From NCBI GenBank assembly GCA_002104905.1, contig MCFE01000395.1, positions 1 through 64,000 of the forward strand: 64,000 nt of DNA, given 5' to 3'. A program made the translations under genes and the position numbers. The notes under the pieces were generated by a model. The model was not told where the DNA came from. It was given only the letters and a program-made list of their open reading frames with translations, and made no database searches. This document shows, piece after piece, positions 45,759 to 58,097 of the stretch. Source of the stretch: Basidiobolus meristosporus CBS 931.73. Taxonomy: Eukaryota; Basidiobolomycota; Basidiobolomycetes; Basidiobolales; Basidiobolaceae. Numbering within the stretch: the stretch's first letter is position 1; every line of letters starts with the position of its first letter.

Positions 45759-47127
45759 ATGACAAGATGGGGTGAATACAATCATCAATTTGACCTGGAG
45801 AATGTCTACTGCCCTGGAAAAAACAACAAGGTTTCTGATGCCTTATCAAAATTAGATCAAGTTTCACAACTCAACTTGGTGCATGAATCAGACTGGCCTA
45901 GCCTATTACCAAAGTACTTGGAGGACCAAGCCATTCCCAAAGAGGTGGATGAAGATATCACAAAGATAATCCGTGATGAAGCCAGCAAATTTGCAGTACA
46001 GGATGAAACACTCTACCAAATTGTTGATGGAAGCCCTATTGCCTATTGCCCTTATGTTTCTTGCCTGGATTTAATAACTAAGCTACACAATGGATATGGA
46101 TATCTTGAAATTGAAGGAACCTATAGCCTTGTGAAAGCCAGAGCATGGTGGCCCAGAATGAAACAAGGCATTGAAAAGCTAGTGAAACATGCCCAAGTTG
46201 CCAAATCAACCAAGGCCAACCACAGAGAATTGCTGAACTTTTTACCTTGGAGCCTGTAAGACCATTTAAAAGATGTGGAATTGACTTTACTGGAAGACTG
46301 CCAACTACTAGGAAATGCAACTGATGGATCCTAATAGCAATTGACCATGCCACAAAATGGCCAGTGGCTAAAGCTGTACATATAGCCAGTGAACAAGAAG
46401 TTGCAAGTTTCATCTACCAGATCTTATCTGATAGAGGAGCAAACTTTATGGCAAAGACATTAGAGGCTTACCTGGAAATGCATCAGATCAGACACTTGAA
46501 AACCTTGGTATATCACCCCAGAACTAATGAGGTCACTGAGCGGTTTAATGGATTATTTGGAAAAATGCTGACCAAGAATGCAAATGGAGTTGTCAGTAGA
46601 TGGGATGAATATATAGACCAAGCACTCTTTGCATGCAGAGTCAGAGTACACAACACCACCCAGCAATCACCTTTTACCTAGTGTATGGATGTGAACCAAG
46701 GATTCCAGGAGATCTCACACAACCAAAGCTTACAGACACCTTAGAAGATAAACTCAGTCAGCCAAGTAGACAACAGCAACTGGAACAAAGACGTCAAGAG
46801 GCACAGACCAAAGTATCTCAAAGTGCAGAAAAGATGAAGCAGCAATTTGATAAGACTATAGCACCAGAAGCATTGACAGTTGGGAACTTTGTATTGTTAA
46901 GAAACAACACTTGGAAGAAGTTTGAGCCACAATGGACAGGACCATTCAAGATCATCAGAGAATGTCCATTTGCAACTTACCAACTGGTGGACAAACAAGG
47001 CAACAACCAGGAAGACTTAGTGCATAGGGACAGACTCAAGCTTGCAAGACGTGCTAATAATACTGAACCATCAAGATATTGGTATCACAAGAAAAGAGAT
47101 TCAGGAGAACCCTCTCAACCTTGGTAG
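45759..47127 (+). pseudogene. Gypsy G3 integrase (broken)
   Basis: YCPGKNNKVSDALSKLDQ leads into the zinc finger. At about 46183 one A of the AAAA run before ACATGCCC is missing, so CPNCQ is lost and the frame ends at LPWSL (46259). Core DNA follows: GIDFTGRL-type at 46275, then a deletion before ILSDRGANF (46420), [14 protein letters not shown] with the Glu, and a GPY/F module [11 protein letters not shown] in 46633-47127. The same zinc-finger frameshift occurs in G4. Confidence 0.88.
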
Positions 47128-47134
47128 GGGTGAA
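47122..47134 (+). other. Polypurine tract of gypsy G3
   Basis: GGTAGGGGTGAA directly before the 3' LTR, diverged from GTAGGGGAGAA in G1. Confidence 0.55.
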
Positions 47135-47500
47135 TGTTATGATCTGCTGCTTGAATGTTTAAGTTAGATTAGTTTTTAGTCAAATCAATTAGTATATGTT
47201 TAGGTTATCAGTATATCAGTATTATCTAGCAAGTCAGTAGCATTAGTTAGCAAATGAATCAGCAGATCCTTATCAGACAGAAATAGATATTTAGTAGGAT
47301 CTTATTCGGTGATGATGATGCAATCAAATGAGTCATCAGCCACAACCTACATTAGGAAATACAATTAGTCAGCAATTGATCTGGTAAAATATATATAAGG
47401 AGCTGCTGGAACCTGAATAAAAATCAGTTCAGGTTTTAGTGAATACAATACTAGCTAAACTCCCTATTCCCCTATAACTCTTATACCAAAACTTGTCACA
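47135..47500 (+). repeat. 3' LTR of gypsy G3
   Basis: A 366-bp LTR with a mutated end (CTTGTCACA). ACAG follows as target duplication. Confidence 0.92.
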
Positions 47501-48040
47501 ACAGTAAGCAGGAAGCTATAGTTTTTTTTAACTCAAACTATATGTGGAATACCTAAGGTAGCAGTGGGTAAGCAAATAAAGAGGGGTGATTCTACAGTGG
47601 GATATATGGAATACACAAGGGGAGGTAGATAAAGGAAATACCATTTGGAAAATTGATATGGCAGCATTACATGGAGCTAGCTGTAGGCCACCATACTGCC
47701 ATAATACTGCCATCCAAGGCTGGCAGAGAGGCCATCAAAACACCATCAAGTTTTTTGCCATATAAGGCATTTGGATATATTGGCTAGTTAGATCCACTCA
47801 AATAGTTTTAGCAGACCAGCACCACAACAATGCCATGCCACCCTTGGCAAAACACTCTAGCAACATGGTTGTGTTTTTCAACTTTATTTTGCTGTAAATC
47901 AGCCAATTGCTATCATGATTCCATTGTAAGATTGTGTACATGGTCATTATTTCCAAGCTGCTGGTATTACAGCAGTCTCCTGGCCAGATCTTGATGGATT
48001 ATCCAGATTTGATCCACCTGCAGGACCAAACTCTTCTTTA
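47501..48040 (+). pseudogene. CACTA KD transposase C-terminus and tail
   Basis: The DNA matches K1 8937-9482: the transposase end (KQIKRGDSTV-type sequence near 47570) and then the non-coding tail up to the GATCC.CCTGCAGGACCAAA block (48005-48027). No CACTA terminus is recognisable. A copia B fragment begins at about 48041. Confidence 0.65.
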
Positions 48041-49547
48041 TGGGGTTGTTTTATGGGGTTGAGCAGGCACCCAAAGCATGGTTAAACAAGATTGACACAT
48101 ATCCAGAGGAGATTGGGTTCCCTTGTAGCACTGCAGTTCACTGTATCTGTGTGAAACTGTTGCAATTTAAGAAGTGATTTGGATATAAGGAGCTTATCAA
48201 GAAATAGTGATAATAGTTGAACTGTTGTTTATTCATAAAGAAGCTCAGTATTTATACCTTTGTAGAAGTAATACAGCTGCAACACTAAGTAGGGAGGGTT
48301 TCTCAATATTCAGGAGCATTCTGTAACAGTTTCAGGGTTAGTACATAATGTTTGGTAGTAGTGCTAATTTGATCCTGACTATAGGGGAATAGTGAAAAGA
48401 TCATATATCTGGAGAAAGTGGCAAAGTTAAGGCAGTAAATGAGTCCTACAGTGACTAAGACTAGCCCAGAATTGTTAAGTAAATTTTTAGCTGCTGAATG
48501 ATACCAAATAGTCCAATATTTCAACAGAAACAGCTTAAAATGGGAATAATTATCCTAATACTTTATGTAGACAATCTTCTATTAGCTATAAGTGATCAAG
48601 GGGCACTTAAACAGACAAAATGACAACTCATCAGCAGGTTTAAGATGAAAGATCTTGGAATATCAAGCTATCTTCTTGAAATTAAAGTCAAATCTGACAT
48701 ATCTACACCAAATATTGTGCTGAATCACTCTAAGTAGATTTGGGACATTCTTGATGCTTCAAAATGAAAAATTTTAAGCCTGGAGCAACCCCCTGGGACA
48801 ATAATCTGAAATAGATTGAATCACAGCTTGTTCTGAATGAAAACAGCTCATATATGGGCCAATGAAATCCCTATCAATCAATGGTTGTTAGGCTGATGTA
48901 GCTAGGGGTGTGTACAAGTCCATATATTACATTGACAGTTGGAATAGTCAGTCAACTCAGGATAAATATGCATCTGGTCAGATTTCAGCAGTTAAGCAAA
49001 TCTGCAGATGTGTGCAAGGTACCATCAATATGGTTCAGAAATTATCCAGAGCAGACAATAGGCAAAGATTTAATGGCAATAGTGATTCAGATTGGGGTAG
49101 GGATCTAATTGACAGATGCCCTACCACTGGGCACGTAATTCTATATGCTGGTTCAGTTTTTACTTGGAATTGCAAGAAACAACCATTTGTAGCCCTATCT
49201 ACAACTGAGGCGGAATTCATGGCTGCTTGCCAAGCAACTAAGGAGGCTATATGGTTACAGATATTATCCAAAGGCCAAGGTTTCACTTTAAATGAACCAA
49301 CATGTATCTACAAGGATAATCAAAGCTGTATTTCATCAGCTAGGAATTCTACTAATCATGCCAGTACCAAGCACATAGTTATATGACACCACTTTGTAAA
49401 AGAAGCTGCAGAAGGAGTTTAGTAGAGATAGCTTGCTGCCCAACTGAAAAAAAGATGGCAGATACATTGATAAAGCCACTACCTAGGCCACAATTTGAGA
49501 ATTCTGGAGAGAAATTGCGATTAAGAAATTTATTTATTGAGGGGGAG
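48041..49547 (+). pseudogene. Old copia B5: reverse transcriptase and RNase H remnant
   Basis: 5'-truncated. Starts in GLKQAPRAW (here GVEQAPKAWLNKIDTY), is split by a solo LTR at 48158-48526, and resumes with LILYVDNLLLA. The readable RNase H end includes NSDSDWGRDLIDRCPTTG, VALSTTEAEFMAACQATKEA and YKDNQSCISSARNS in 48910-49386. It has numerous stops. Its linker codes LNHSK where B2 and B3 have the TAG. Confidence 0.85.
48158..48526 (-). mobile_element. Solo LTR of copia family B
   Basis: A 369-bp LTR on the minus strand between perfect GAAAC duplications (48153-48157 and 48527-48531). It lies in the reverse transcriptase of copia B5. Confidence 0.95.
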
Positions 49548-49916
49548 TGATAGAATAATGGACTGTGTGGTATCATCCAGCAGCTAAAAACTCACTCAGC
49601 AATTCTGTACTAGTCCTAGTCACTGTAGGACTAATTTATAGCCCTAACTTTGCTACTTTCTTTCAGATCTAGAATCCTATGATTATTCCCCTATAGTCAA
49701 GATCAAATTAGCACTTTTATCATAGACTAAGTACTGATTCTGAAGCTTCTACAGAGTGCTCCTTAAAGTAAAGATACCCTCCTTATTTGGTGCTGTATTT
49801 ATACTGCTCCCGCAAAGGTATAGATACTGCACTTCTTTATGAATAGGCAATAATGCAATCATTATTATTATCTCTTGATTTATTCCTTATTTCCAACACA
49901 CTTTTAAATTACAACA
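49548..49916 (+). repeat. 3' LTR of copia B5
   Basis: A 369-bp diverged LTR (TGATAGAATA ... AATTACAACA) preceded by the tract TTGAGGGGGAG. Confidence 0.88.
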
Positions 49917-50710
49917 CCTCCTGAGTTGCTTGAAAAGCAGTCATATATTCTGCCTTACTTGTAGATATGGCTACAGTTGGTTGCTTCTTGTAATTTCAAG
50001 CAATAGCTGCACCAGCATAAAGAAATATATACATAGTAGTAGTGCATCTGTTGATTACATCTCTACCCCAATCTGAATATTCATAGCCAATAAATATTTT
50101 CCTATTGGCTGCTCAAAAGCATCCCAAAACCATATTAATGGCACTTTAGAGATATCTGAGAATTTGCTTAACGGCTGCAATTTGATCAGATCCTTAATGC
50201 TGCATGAATCAGCTGACAATTCCCAATGCCACTGCAATATTTGGACATGTAGATACCATCAGGTATATCATGCTTCTAATCATTAATTCATAGGATAGGT
50301 TTTGGTCCATGCCTGAGCTCTTTTCATCTGAAATTGGTTAAGATTTGCACAATTTCAGGTGATTGTCTATGAGGATTGCTCCTGGTTTGCAATTTTCCAT
50401 TTTAAAGCCAATAAGAGTGTTCCTGATGTGCTTGGACTAATTTAGAACAGTTTTCTGCATAGACATTCTAGATTTGACTGAGATTCCAAGAAAATAGCTA
50501 AATTTTTCATGACATTGCATCTCAATCCTGCTGGAGAGTTGTGATCTTGTCTGTTTAAGTGCCTCCTGGTCACTTGTAGCTATTATTAGGTTGTTGACAT
50601 AAAGTACCAAGATAATTAATCCCTTTTAAAGCTGGTCTACATTTATTCTCTGATCTGCAGTGCTGTAAAGGAACCCAACCTCCTCTAGATATGAGTCAAT
50701 CTTGTTAATG
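49917..50710 (-). pseudogene. Copia B6 reverse transcriptase/RNase H fragment
   Basis: Minus-strand DNA similar to B2/B3 from the LYVNNLIIA-type palm region (50600) to KAEYMTAFQATQE (49920). It contains a TAG at 50437-50439 in the same codon as B2 and B3. It abuts the B5 LTR on the left and an A-type LTR on the right. Confidence 0.8.
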
Positions 50711-50848
50711 TTGCAATATTCTGAGAAGTAATGGAGGTGATGCAGAAAACTACAGGATTTACATGTTATTCACTTGTAGATTTATTGTTCCAAAGTATGG
50801 TATTAATACTTTTGATAAAGTAGAGCAAACAAATTTGTAGGGTTTGTT
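50711..50848 (-). repeat. Old A-type LTR, outer piece
   Basis: It begins TGTTGCAATATTCTGAG. It continues at 51202-51213 and 61891-62094, after the solo LTR and copia A2 are removed. In the last piece it matches family A LTRs (TTTGGACAACTTTGAGAA, CCCAACAAGAAATTTGGTCA). It is the oldest layer of this block. Confidence 0.6.
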
Positions 50849-51196
50849 TGTTGTAAGAGTCTTGGAGATATTGGAAGTGATTGGGAGAACAAGTAAATTA
50901 TGGGGTTTTCACTTAATGATTTATTGAATGTAAAAGTATTATTTATACTTTTACCTGGTCTTGGCATTACAAACACGTGGAATAGGTTAAGGAAGGTCCC
51001 AAGAACATGTGTGCAAAGTTTGGGCTGTTTGGACAACTTTGAGAATTTTCATGTTCTGGGTACCTGGTATTTTGGTGAAAATATTCTAAGTAAATCCCAA
51101 CAAGGAATTTGGTCAGTATTTTCCAGGATTTGAAGGTAATGATCTAAGTGACTAAGTTAGGTGAATATTTAGGTGGAAATACAAATTTTTACAACA
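50849..51196 (-). mobile_element. Solo LTR of copia family A
   Basis: A 348-bp LTR on the minus strand with perfect TTGTT duplications (50844-50848 and 51197-51201), inserted in the older A-type LTR. Confidence 0.95.
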
Positions 51197-51213
51197 TTGT
51201 TAAGGAAGGTCCC

Positions 51214-51560
51214 TGTTGTAGAAATATGTAATTCCACCTGAATATTCACCTAACTTAGTTGCTAAGTTTTACCTTCATATCCTAGAGAATACTGACCAAA
51301 TTCCTTGTTGGGATTTACTTAGAATATTTTCATCAAAATACCAGGTACCCAGAACATGAAAATTCTCAAAGTTGTCCAAACAGCCCCAAACTTTGCACAC
51401 ATGTTCTTGGGACCTTCCTTCATATATGCTATGTGCTTGTAATGCCACAACTATGTAAGCGTATAAATACCACTTTGACATTCAATAAATCAATAAGTGG
51501 GTACCACATAATCTACTTGTTCTACCAATCACTTCCAATATTGCCAACACTCTCACAACA
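51214..51560 (+). repeat. 5' LTR of copia A2
   Basis: A 347-bp LTR with TATAAATA at 51462-51469. The primer-binding site GGTTATGAGCCCC follows at 51561-51573 and contains the gag ATG (51565-51567). Confidence 0.93.
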
Positions 51561-51564
51561 GGTT

Positions 51565-52560
51565 ATGAGCCCCAAGCTGTCACTCTCTGCCATGCAAACC
51601 ACAGCTATTACTGGAATTTTTCCCTCTGCTGAAAAGTTGGATGGATCTAACTACCAAGTGTGGGAGGTGAAGATTTAGATGCTGCTACAAGAAAGAGGCT
51701 CTAGGGATATTGTCATGAGAGAAGAATGCCCTACTAATGTGGGAGAGGAAGCCTTAGAGTACCAGAAGAAAGAACAGTGTGCCCTTAATTGCATATGCCC
51801 TAATGTTAAAGACAAATTGCTAACTCAATGCTCAAGCGCAAAAGTGGCAAAGAATGCCTGAAAGGCTTGAGAAGACACCTACCAGTCATGTTCAGCTGCC
51901 AAGAAGATGTATCTGAGACAAAAATACTTTACTACAAAGATGCTGCCGGGAGAAGAAATGAAAAATCTAATTAACAGAATTACCCTGCTGGTAGATGAGA
52001 TGGAATCTGTGGGTGTACCAACTGCTGATGAGGATGTGCTAGTTACCATCCTGAACAGTCTGAATGACAGGTTTCATGGCCTTGTATCAGCCCTAGAATC
52101 CAGAATGGAAGATTTGACCTTAAATTATGTATTTGGAAGGCTCCTGGATGAAGAATCAAGAAAATCCAGTGCCAATAAGAAGGAAGAAGAAAGTGATTTA
52201 ATATGCAATGTTAACCAACAAAGGAGGTACCCAAGACCTTACAAAGGCAGCAGCAGCTTGTTTTACAACTACTGCAAAAGGAAAGGACACACATCAGACT
52301 GGTGCTTTAAGAAGAAAGATATTCAGCAGAAAATGCCTGAATATGGAACTGCTGCAACATCTGAAGAGAGACTATTCATATCTGCACTAAATATGACTGC
52401 AAACAAGGATTCTCAGATGTGGTACATTGAATCTGGAGCATCTCAACACTTTAAATACCAAAAAGTACTTTTACCCAATATCAAGAGATTCCAATTAAGC
52501 AGGTTTTCATGGGTCACTATAGAACACTCAATGCAGTGGGAGAAGGAACAATACAAGTAA
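51565..52560 (+). pseudogene. Copia A2 gag and protease (broken)
   Basis: MSPKLSLSAMQTTAITG then a TAG at 51676-51678. Open 51679-51861, then two TGA codons. Open 51907-52560: LINRITLLVDEMESVGVP, a damaged knuckle YNYCKRKGHTSDWC (first Cys lost) and a damaged protease centre WYIESGAS in which the catalytic Asp is Glu. Frameshift near 52480. Confidence 0.88.
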
Positions 52561-53878
52561 ACCTAAGAAGCAGTGAAGGAAGCCATACACTGACCTTTAA
52601 AGAAGTACTCTATGCACTGGAAAGAGCCAAGAACCAATTATCTGTAAGCAAGGCCACTGCAGAAGGACTCAGTTTCAGCTTTGACAATTCTGGATTCAAG
52701 ATTACTGATTGAATGGTGCCTATATTGCTTTTGGTATCAGAGATCAGAATCTATACAAGTTGACTTATATTCCATCATTTTTGAAGCCAATATAAGTAAC
52801 TTATATGAAGTAACACAAATGCTTTGGCACAGGAAATTTGGGCACATCAATTTTGATTATATGCACAATATGATCAAAGATCAGCCAATTTCTGGAGTAA
52901 AAATTGATCCCCCAGCTATTTTGGAGCACTGTGAAGCCTGCATATATGGGGAACAAGCCAGACAATCATTCAGGAGCTTGGGGTTGATCAAAACTAAGAA
53001 AAAGTCAGATCTAATTCACTCATATTTGTGTGGACCTATGCAAGACTTATCCTTAGACAGGATAAAGTATTTAATCACCTTTATTGAGGATTATACAAGA
53101 TACACATGGGTCTACTTCATGGAGAGAAAGGAAGAAGCTCTGTCTAAGTTCAGGGATTTTAAGGCCATGGTGGAGAGAAAAACTGGTGAAAAAATCAAGA
53201 AAAATACGCACCAACAATGGTGCAGAGTATACCTTAAAACTCTTGATTCACATCTGCAAAATTCATGGGATAAAGCAAGAGACTACTGTACCATACTCTC
53301 CACAGCAAGATGGAGTAGCAGAGTGTACTAACAGATCCATAACTGACATGGCAAGGTCTATGATCCATGATCAAAAATTATCCTACAATTTTTGGGCGGA
53401 ATCAGTTGCCACTGCTCTATACCTTAAAAATAGGAGTTATAACAGAATGCTTTGTGATTCTACTCCATTTAAAGCATGGTATGGATACAAACCAAGTGCA
53501 GAACATCTAAGAATATTTGGGTTTGCAGCATATGCCAAGAAACTGCCTAGAAATCAGTCAAAATTTGAGCCATAAAGTGTTAAATGCATATTTTTGAGCT
53601 ACAGCAATGAGAGTAAAGCATACAGACTCTACAATACCAAAGCCAAGAAGCTGATCAAGTACAGGGATGTACTATTTGATGAAAATTCAACATTTTTACA
53701 AAAAGTGACATCAGATGATCACAAAAATCTGATCTCAAGTCCACCAATTGTCAGGATTGAATCAGAGCAAACTAATGAGAATTTTTTCACTCCAGAGGAC
53801 ACTACAACCATAGTTCAGCCAGAATCAGTGCCCAGGAATATCCCAGAAGTGATCATACCAGTATCAAATGCTCAGTGA
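52561..53878 (+). pseudogene. Copia A2 integrase (broken)
   Basis: Frames change at about 52710, 53200 and 53575. Recognisable: LWHRKFGHINFDYM, CEACIYGEQARQSF, IHSYLCGPM (catalytic Asp of HSDLCGP is Tyr), FIEDYTRYTWVYFM, RTNNGAEYTLKL (second Asp is Asn), DGVAECTNRSI (Glu kept). Then MSYSNESKAYRLYNTKAKK and the linker to 53878. The catalytic triad is destroyed. Confidence 0.86.
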
Positions 53879-55026
53879 TCCAATTGGACAAAAAATAGTC
53901 CAAATTACTATATCAATGAGGGTATATACTTCAACTATGCCTATTCAGTACATATTGATGAACCCTGGACTGTGAAAGAGGCCCTAATTAGCCCTCAGAC
54001 AAAGTTTTGGAGATCTGCAATGACTGAGGAATATCAGGCCCTGATGGAAAATCAAACCTGTGACTTAGTTAAACTACCAATCAACCAAAAATTAATTGGA
54101 TGCAGATAGGTCATCAATACAAAATACAAGGCTGATGGTACAACCAAAAGATAGAAAGCAAGAGTTGTGGCCAAAGGATACTCTCAAAAAACAGGACTTG
54201 ACTATACTGAGACCTGTGCACCAGTAGCCAAGCTTATTTCCATCAGTTTAATATTAGCTATTGAAGCCAAATATAAGTTTTTTATTCATCAAATGGATGT
54301 AAAAACTGCATTTTTAAATGCAGAACTTGATGAGGATGTGTATATAGCCCAGCCCAATGGGTTTGTTGACCAAGATAACCCCCATTTGGTCTGCAAGCTT
54401 AAAAAGTCACTAAATGGTCTCAAACAATCACCAAGAGCCTGGAATTGCAAGACAGATTTTTATTTGGAATCTTTGAGTTTCAAAAGGAGTAATGCTGACT
54501 ATAGTATAAGCTATAAGCCAGATAGAGCCAATCCAGCTCTATTTGCTGTATATGTGGATGATCTTATTACAGTCACCAATAACATAAAAACATTGGAAGA
54601 GACTAAATCCAGCCTAGATAAGGAGTTCAAGATGTCCAATCTAAGAGGACTCAACTACTACCTAGGGATGAAGTTCTCCATCAACAGAAGTACCCAGACT
54701 ATGACCCTAAGCCAATCCAAGTATATTCAAGATATACTAAAGAGGTACCAAATGGAAGACTGTAAACCAGCAGCTACCCTAATGGAGACAAACCTTAACT
54801 TGGTCAAAACTTAGCCAAATCAAGAGAGCTTGGTGCCATCTGGAAGCCCTGACTTCCCTTATCAATCTATGGTCAGCAGTCTGATGTATATCATGCTTGG
54901 AACATGTCCAGATATCTCATTTTCAGTGGGAGTTGTCAACCAACATAATTAGAACTATGGATCTGATCATATTGCAGCAGTTAAGCAAATTTTTAGATAC
55001 CTAAAAGGAACTGCTGATACCTACTT
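53879..55026 (+). pseudogene. Copia A2 reverse transcriptase and start of RNase H
   Basis: Stops at 53876, 54107 and about 54153 cut the N-terminal part. Open 54167-54814: GLDYTETCAPVAKLIS, FIHQMDVKTAFLNAELDE, SLNGLKQSPRAWNCK and YVDD (VYVDDLITV). A TAG follows LNLVKT. RNase H begins (MVSSLMYIMLGTCPDIS) and is cut at GTADTYF by gypsy G4; it resumes at 60293. Confidence 0.87.
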
Positions 55027-55394
55027 TGTTACAAGTCTTGGTATAAGAGTTGTAGAGGTATAGGGAGTTTAGCCAGTAGTGTATTCTCTAAAACTTGAAC
55101 TAATTTTTATTGAGGTTCCAGCTGCTCCTTATATACATTTTGCCAGATCAATTGCTGACTTATTGTATTTCCTAATGTGGGTTGTGACTGATGACTCATT
55201 TGATCTCATCATCATCACCCAATAAGGTTCTACTTAATACATCCATTTCTGTCTGATAAGGATCTGCTGATTTATTTGCTGACTGATGCTACTGATATGA
55301 TAGATAATACTGATATACTGATAACCTAAACATATACTAATTGATTTGACTAAAAACTGATCCAACTTAAGCATTCAAGCGGCAGATCATATCA
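55027..55394 (-). repeat. 3' LTR of gypsy G4
   Basis: A 368-bp family G LTR. The inner end is followed by the tract TTCTCCCCTACCAAGG (polypurine tract on the minus strand). Confidence 0.93.
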
Positions 55395-55399
55395 TTCTC

Positions 55400-57747
55400 C
55401 CCTACCAAGGTTGAAAGGGTTCTCCTGAATCTCTTTTTGTGTGATACCAATATCTTGTTGGTTCAGTATTATCAGCAAGTCTTGCAAGCTTGAGTCTGTC
55501 CCTATGCACTAAGTCTTCCTGGGTGTTGCCTTGTTTGTCCACTAGTTGGTAAGTTGCAAATGGACATTCTCTGTTGATCTTAAATGGTCCTGTTCATTGT
55601 GGCTCAAACCTCTTTCAAGTGTTGTTTCTTAGCAATACAAAGTTCCCAACTATCAGTGCTGCTGGTGCTATAGTCCTATCAAATCTCTGCTTCATCTTTT
55701 CTGCACTTTGAGATACTTTGATCTGTGCCTCTTGACGTCTTTGTTACAGTTGCTGGTGTCTACTTGGCTGACTGAGTTCATCTTCTAAGGTGTCGGTAAG
55801 CCTTGGTTGTGTGAGATCTCCTGGAATCCTAGATTCACATCCGTACACTAAGTAAAATGGCAATTGCTGGGTGGTATTGTGTACTCTGACTCTGCATGCA
55901 AAGAGTGCTTGGTCTATATACTCATCCTATCTACTGGCAACTCCATTTGCATACTTGGTCAGCATTTTTCCAAACAATCCATTAAACCGCTCAGTGACTT
56001 CATTAGTTCTGGGATGATATGCTGAGGTTTTCATGTGTCTGATCTGCTGCATTTCCAGGTAAGCTTCCAATATCTTGGCCATAAAGTTTGCTCCTCTACT
56101 GGATAGAATCTTTACAGGGCATCCAAATTTCATAAGGATCTCATGGTAGATGAAACTTGCAACTTCTTGTTCACTGGCTATAGGTACAGCTTTAGCAACT
56201 GGCCATTTGATGGCATGGTCAATTGCTACTAGGATCCAACAGTTGCATTTCCTGGTAGTTGGCAGTCTTCCAATAAAGTCAATTCCCCATCTTTCAAATG
56301 GTCTTACAGGCTCCAAGGTAAAAAGCTCGGCAATTCTCTGTGGTTGGCCTTGGTTGATTTGGCAATTTGGGCATGTTTCACTAGCTTTTCAATGCCTTGT
56401 TTCATTCTGGGCCACCATGCTCTGGCTTTCACAAGGCTATAGGTTCCTTCAACTCCAAGATGTCCATATCCATTGTGTAGCTTAGTTATTAAATCCAGGC
56501 AAGAAACATAAGGGCAATAGGCAACAGGGCTTCCAGCAACAGTTTTGTAGAGTGCTTCATCCTGTACTATAAATTTGCTGGCTCCATCCCGGATTATCTT
56601 CTTGATATCTTCATCCACCTCATTAGGAATGACTCGGTCCTCCAAGTTCTTTGGTAATAGGCTGGGCCAATCTAATTCATGCACCAAGTTGAGTTGTGTA
56701 ACTTGTTCTAATCTTGATAAGGCATCAGCAACCGTGTTGTTTTTTCCAGGGCAGTAGACAATCTCTAAGTCAAATTGCTGAATGTATTCACTCCATCTTG
56801 TCACTCTTCTAGAGAGTACCTTCTGAGTAAATATATACTTGAGGGAGGCATGATCAGTCTTCACAGTGCATTTGACTCCTTTAATATAGCATCTCCATGT
56901 CTTCAAGCAGTGTATTATAGCAAGCGTCCCCTTCTCATGCACTGGATAGTTTTGTTCTGCTGAGTTCAGTTTCTTGGATTCAAAGGCAACAGGGTAGTTG
57001 TTTCCCTCATGTTCTTGACTCAACACTCCACCAATTGCATAATCTGAAGCATCTGTGCACAGAGCAAACTCTTTTTGGAAGTCAGGTATTCTTAAGCTTG
57101 GTAGTTTAGCAAGTTCATTCTTGAGTGTCTGAAAGGCAGTCACACAAGCTATGTCCCACTTATAGGTGTTGTCATTCTTGAGGATATCAGTTAAAGGGGC
57201 TGCAATACTTGCAAAGTTCTTGACAAATCTCTGATAATAGTGAACCATTCCAAGGAATGATCTGAGTTCTGATATGCTATGGGGCTGCTTCAGGTTGTTG
57301 ATAACTTCAACCTTCTTAGGGTCTAAGGTCACTCCTGTGCTAGTAACTATGTGTCCCAGGTATTCAACGTGTTCCTTGAAGAATTCACACTTGGCTTGCT
57401 TGCCATATAGCTTGTTCTCTCTTAGCTACTTTAAGACCTTTTCAATGTGCACCACGTGATCCTCTTCTGTCTTGCTGTATATCAGTGTATCATCCTGGTA
57501 GATTATCACAAGCTTGTCAAAGTACTCCTGAAAGACAGTCTGCATCATGGTCATGAATGTTGCAGGGGCATTGGTGAGGCCAAAACTCATGACTAAGTAC
57601 TTGTAATGTCCATATCTGGTCCTGAATGCTGTCTTACGGATATCTTCTGGCTTCACCATAATCTGGTTGTATCCTGACATGAGGTCAACCTTGCTGAAAA
57701 TAGTGGCTCCATTGAGTTGGTCCAAAAGCTCATCAATCCAAGGTATG
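55400..57747 (-). pseudogene. Gypsy G4 reverse transcriptase end, RNase H and integrase
   Basis: Reverse transcriptase palm with YQDDTLIYS (Leu of YLDD is Gln), RNase H 57332-56700 complete ([40 protein letters not shown]). The integrase finger has the same lost A as G3 (VKHAQIAKSTK instead of [11 protein letters not shown], about 56380) and the frame ends at LPWSL. The core 56316-55927 reads [21 protein letters not shown] (Asp of SDRG lost) and [11 protein letters not shown]. Further stops follow downstream. Confidence 0.88.
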
Positions 57748-58097
57748 TGTTGTAAGAGTCTTGGAGATATTGGAAATGATTGAGATGACAAGTAGATTAT
57801 GTGGTTTTCACTTAGTGATTTATTGAATGTAAAAGTAGTATTTATACTTTTACATGGTCTGGGCATTACAAACACATAGAATAGGTTAAGGAAGATCCCA
57901 AGAGCATGTGTGCAGAGTTTGGGGCTGTTTGGACAACTTTGAGAATTTTCAAGTTCTGGGTATGTGGTATTTTAGTGAAAATACTCCAAGTAAATCCCAA
58001 CAAGGAATTTGGTCAGTATTCTCTAGGATTTGAAGGTGATGATCTAAGTGACTAAGTTAGATGAATATTTAGGTGGAAATACAACTTTTTTACAACA
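57748..58097 (-). mobile_element. Solo LTR of copia family A inside G4
   Basis: A 350-bp LTR with perfect GTATG duplications (57743-57747 and 58098-58102). It is in the same orientation as G4. It contributes the start codon and 5' part of a 149-codon fusion frame with the G4 reverse transcriptase (57875-57426). Confidence 0.95.

Larger units (their letters stand above)
37970..47500 (+). mobile_element. Gypsy G3, hosting copia B3
   Basis: LTRs at 37970-38334 and 47135-47500. Flanks ATAG (37966-37969) and ACAG (47501-47504) form a 4-bp duplication with one change; K1 shows the empty site (AGAGGTTAGTAAGCAGG). Without copia B3 the element is 4851 bp. Its frames are broken. It lies in CACTA KD. 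Confidence 0.94.
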
